Origin: Streptomyces violaceus
GTDB taxonomy: Bacteria > Actinomycetota > Actinomycetes > Streptomycetales > Streptomycetaceae
DNA length: 5,321 nt
NCBI GenBank assembly: GCA_000715635.1
Contig: KL569224.1
Coordinates: forward strand, 1 to 5,321
Direction: 5' to 3'
The position numbers were made by a program, and so were the translations under genes. Positions 2,892 through 5,321 of this stretch are shown here, one piece after another. How positions within the stretch are numbered: the first letter of the stretch is position 1; every line of letters starts with the position of its first letter. Below the pieces are notes generated by a model. The model did no database searches, was not told the origin of the DNA, and saw nothing but the letters and a program-made list of their open reading frames with translations.

Positions 2892-5321
2892 TCACGTCGC
2901 GGCCGGCCCCGAGTCGCCGGTGGACAGTGCCTGTTCCGCCCAGATGGTCTTCCCGCGGCGCGCGTGGCGGGTGCCCCACCTCCGGCTGAGCTGGGCGACC
3001 AGGAGCAGGCCACGTCCGCCCTCGTCGTGGGTGAGGGCGCGGCGGAGGTGCGGTGCGGTGCTGCTGGTGTCGGACACCTCGCAGATCAGGTTGCGGTCCA
3101 GGATCAGGCGCAGTTCGATGGGCGGCTCGGCGTGGCGGATGGCGTTGGTGATCAGTTCGCTGACCACGAGTTCGGTGACGAACGCGTCCTCTTCCAGGTT
3201 CCACTCCTGCAACTGGCGAGTGACGCTGCGCCGGATCCGGGCGACCTCGGACGGTTCCGGGGGTACGTCCCAGGCGGCCACATGGCCCGAGTCCAGGGCC
3301 TTCGTCCGGGCCAGCAGCAGCGCCACGTCGTCGGCCGCGCGGTCCGGGAGCAGGGCCTGCAGCACGTCGTCGCAGGTGCTCTCCAACGAGGATCCCGCTC
3401 GGGCCAGCGTCTTGAGCAGGTCGTCGACCCCCTGGTCGATGTCGCGTCCGCGCGCCTCGACGAGACCGTCGGTGTACAGCGCGAGCAGGCTGCCTTCGGG
3501 CAGCTCGATCTCGGTCGACTCGAACGGCAGACCGCCCAGCCCCAGTGGCGGCCCGGCAGGAAGGTCGAGCAGAAACGGTTCGCTGCCGGGGATGAGCAGC
3601 GCCGGCGCCGGATGGCCCGCGCGTGCCATGCAGCAGCGTCGGCTGACCGGGTCGTAGACGGCGTAGAGACAGGTGGCGCCGATGTCGGCGGCGCTGCCGG
3701 GTGCGTCCTCGCTCTCGGCCGACAGCCGGTCCACCAGATCGTCCAGGTGCGTCATGAGCTCGTCGGGCGGGAGGTCGACGTCTGCCAGAGTGCGCACGGT
3801 CGCGCGCAGCCGCCCCATGGCGGCCGAGGCCTGAATCCCGTGGCCCACCACGTCACCGACGACGAGGCCCACCCGGGCGCCGGAGAGCGGGATGACGTCG
3901 AACCAGTCGCCTCCCACACCGGCCTGCGCGCTGGCCGGCAGATAGCGCGAGGCGGTCTCGACCGCGGGCTGCCGGGGATGTCCCTGCGGCAGCAGGCTGC
4001 TCTGCAGGGTCAGCGCGGTGGCGCGCTCCCGGGTGTAGCGGCGGGCGTTGTCGATGCTCAGCGCGGCCCGGGCGGTGATCTCCTGTCCGAGGAGCAGGTC
4101 GTCCTCCGTGAAGGGTTCCGGAGTGCGGTGCCGGGTGAAGGTGGCCACGCCGAGCGTGATGCCCCGGGCCCGCATCGGCACCGCCAGGACCGAGTGGAAG
4201 CCGAAGCGTCGCACCCGTTCCGCCCGATCCGGGGCCTGGTCCTCCCACCGGGCCACCCCGGCCGGGGTCACCTCATGGATCAGGGGTTGTCCCGAGGCGA
4301 GGACCTCGGCCGCCGGCGACACGTTCGGGTAGACGGCGACCGTACCCAGCGCCACCACGGCTTCGGGGCAGCCCGGAAGCACCGACTGGTTGGCCACCCG
4401 GCGCAGCATGACCGGACTGGGCAGGGTCATGGCGCGCAGTTCCTGGTCGTCCTCGATGTCGGGAAGCAGATCCACGGTGACGAAGTCCGCCAGCTGCCCG
4501 ACAGCGACGTCGGCCAGTTCCTGAGCGGTCCGGGCCAGATCGAGGGTGGTACCGATACGGACCCCGGCCTCGGCGACCAGGGCGAGGCGCTGCCGGGCCA
4601 GGTGCTCCTCGGTCATGTTGTGGGCGGACAGGAGGACGCCCTGAACCGTGCCGTCGGGTTCGCGCACCGGCGCCAGCGTCACCGACCACAGACTCTCCCG
4701 CCGATCGCCGGACAGGTGCAGGGCGGCCCGCAGGTGCTGTCGTTCGCCGGTCTTCAGGACCCGCCGCATCAGGTGCTCGGTGCGCTCGCTCTCCGCGTCG
4801 AGGACGATCTCCGACACCCGTAGCCCGCGCATCTCGGCTTCGGTCAGACCCATCACGCGTTCCATGTCCGCGTTGGCCCGCAGCAGCCGCAGCCCCGTGT
4901 CGTAGAGCGCCGTGGTGCACGGGGACTGGGTGAGCGACCACCCGAGCAGACTGTCCTCGTCGAGCTCCGTACGGGAGCGGGCGACCGGCGAGACGAGAAG
5001 CCACTCATGGCCACGGCCGTCGCCGGAGGGGTCCCGCTCACGGCGGTGGGCCAGCAGACTGACCCGGACGAGGCGGCCGTCCCTGTGGCGGAGGTTCACC
5101 GTGCCGTTCCACCTGCGCAGTCCCGCGATGGACCGCAGCGTGTCGTTGGGCGACTCGTCGGCGAACAGCACGGTCACGGAACGGCCCGTGACCTCCGGCT
5201 CCTGGTACCCCAGCAGCCGTCGTGCGCCTTCGCTCCACCCGGTCAGCCTGCCGTGCGCGTCCACGACCGCCCTGGCCGTTGCCGCCTCTCCGTCGGCCTG
5301 CACCGGCTCCGCCACCGGCTC
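2892..5321 (-). CDS. PAS-PAS-GAF-SpoIIE (PP2C) phosphatase with C-terminal RsbW-like ATPase domain
   Basis: This large soluble regulator is predicted to dephosphorylate a phosphoserine anti-anti-sigma (STAS) protein and, through its ATPase domain, possibly to phosphorylate one or bind a sigma factor. Residues are numbered from the in-frame GTG at 5315. PAS 1 is at about 12-110 (VVDAHGRLTGWSEGARRLLGY) and PAS 2 at about 121-240 (LRANADMERVMGLTEAEMRG, ending HNMTEEH). GAF is at about 246-425 (GVRIGTTLDL to FGFHSVLAVPMRARG and FTEDDLLLGQEITARAALSI). The SpoIIE phosphatase is at about 450-672, with metal-site motifs GGDWFDV (468-474), GDVVGHG (487-493), YTDGLVEAR (614-622) and ADDVALLLAR (661-670). 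The HATPase_c domain is at about 683-795, with N box SELITNAIRHA (N724), G1 residue D749 in VSDTSS, and G2 box GGRGLLLV (766-773). All expected catalytic residues are present. I see no membrane segment. The frame is open to the right edge, so the true start may lie outside. The stop is the TGA at 2894-2892. No STAS or sigma gene is adjacent in the window. Confidence 0.93.
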   Translation of the reverse strand, partial: EPVAEPVQADGEAATARAVVDAHGRLTGWSEGARRLLGYQEPEVTGRSVTVLFADESPNDTLRSIAGLRRWNGTVNLRHRDGRLVRVSLLAHRRERDPSGDGRGHEWLLVSPVARSRTELDEDSLLGWSLTQSPCTTALYDTGLRLLRANADMERVMGLTEAEMRGLRVSEIVLDAESERTEHLMRRVLKTGERQHLRAALHLSGDRRESLWSVTLAPVREPDGTVQGVLLSAHNMTEEHLARQRLALVAEAGVRIGTTLDLARTAQELADVAVGQLADFVTVDLLPDIEDDQELRAMTLPSPVMLRRVANQSVLPGCPEAVVALGTVAVYPNVSPAAEVLASGQPLIHEVTPAGVARWEDQAPDRAERVRRFGFHSVLAVPMRARGITLGVATFTRHRTPEPFTEDDLLLGQEITARAALSIDNARRYTRERATALTLQSSLLPQGHPRQPAVETASRYLPASAQAGVGGDWFDVIPLSGARVGLVVGDVVGHGIQASAAMGRLRATVRTLADVDLPPDELMTHLDDLVDRLSAESEDAPGSAADIGATCLYAVYDPVSRRCCMARAGHPAPALLIPGSEPFLLDLPAGPPLGLGGLPFESTEIELPEGSLLALYTDGLVEARGRDIDQGVDDLLKTLARAGSSLESTCDDVLQALLPDRAADDVALLLARTKALDSGHVAAWDVPPEPSEVARIRRSVTRQLQEWNLEEDAFVTELVVSELITNAIRHAEPPIELRLILDRNLICEVSDTSSTAPHLRRALTHDEGGRGLLLVAQLSRRWGTRHARRGKTIWAEQALSTGDSGPAAT

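Noticed and set aside
2266..3204. A 312-residue minus-strand open frame spanning the phosphatase end, the gap and the secreted gene
   Set aside because: It is Arg/Pro/His-rich, out of frame with two well-supported genes and crosses the repeat region. It is a frame shadow.
2715..4823. A 702-residue open frame on the plus strand
   Set aside because: It lies antisense to the phosphatase and has low-complexity, Gly/Arg/Gln-rich composition without domains. Such long antisense frames are expected opposite GC-rich coding DNA.

Overview
The window is GC-rich DNA with actinomycete hallmarks: strong G/C preference at third codon positions, AGGAGG-type ribosome-binding sites, GTG and TTG starts, an almost complete absence of TTA codons, and a multidomain PAS/GAF/SpoIIE/ATPase phosphatase typical of Streptomyces and relatives. 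Genus-level assignment to Streptomyces or a close relative is an inference.

Layout from left to right. (1) At 1-164, minus strand, lies the N-terminal end of a SnoaL/NTF2-fold 'ester cyclase'-like protein. (2) It is divergent from a MarR-family repressor (251-718, plus). The 86-bp gap holds a perfect inverted repeat that looks like the shared operator. (3) A convergent isochorismatase-fold hydrolase (759-1322, minus) follows, separated from marR by a short hairpin. This hydrolase lacks the family's nucleophilic cysteine and carries the only in-frame TTA codon I found in an intact gene here. (4) At 1441-2089, minus, is a broken class I SAM-dependent methyltransferase. Its N-terminus, motif I and C-terminal half are recognisable but lie in three reading frames, and the centre of the gene is missing and possibly inverted. 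A GC-rich hairpin directly follows its stop. (5) At 2274-2699, minus, is a small secreted protein of unknown family with a Sec signal peptide and four cysteines, encoded in DNA of clearly lower GC. (6) The 192-bp gap upstream of it carries a cluster of TGTCCGG repeats spaced close to whole helical turns. (7) From 2892 to the right edge, minus, runs a large signalling protein: PAS-PAS-GAF-SpoIIE (PP2C) phosphatase-RsbW-like ATPase, probably cut by the window edge.

The genes do not form one obvious pathway. The MarR/SnoaL pair is a plausible self-contained redox- or ligand-responsive switch. The phosphatase probably acts in a partner-switching network whose STAS-domain partners are not in the window. 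The middle looks like a mildly degraded accessory stretch (pseudogene, low-GC secreted orphan, palindromes). I see no CRISPR array, transposase, tRNA, rRNA or phage gene, and no clear sign of a wholly new multi-gene system. The most interesting items are the phased repeats in front of the secreted orphan, the cysteine-less, TTA-containing hydrolase, and the scrambled methyltransferase.
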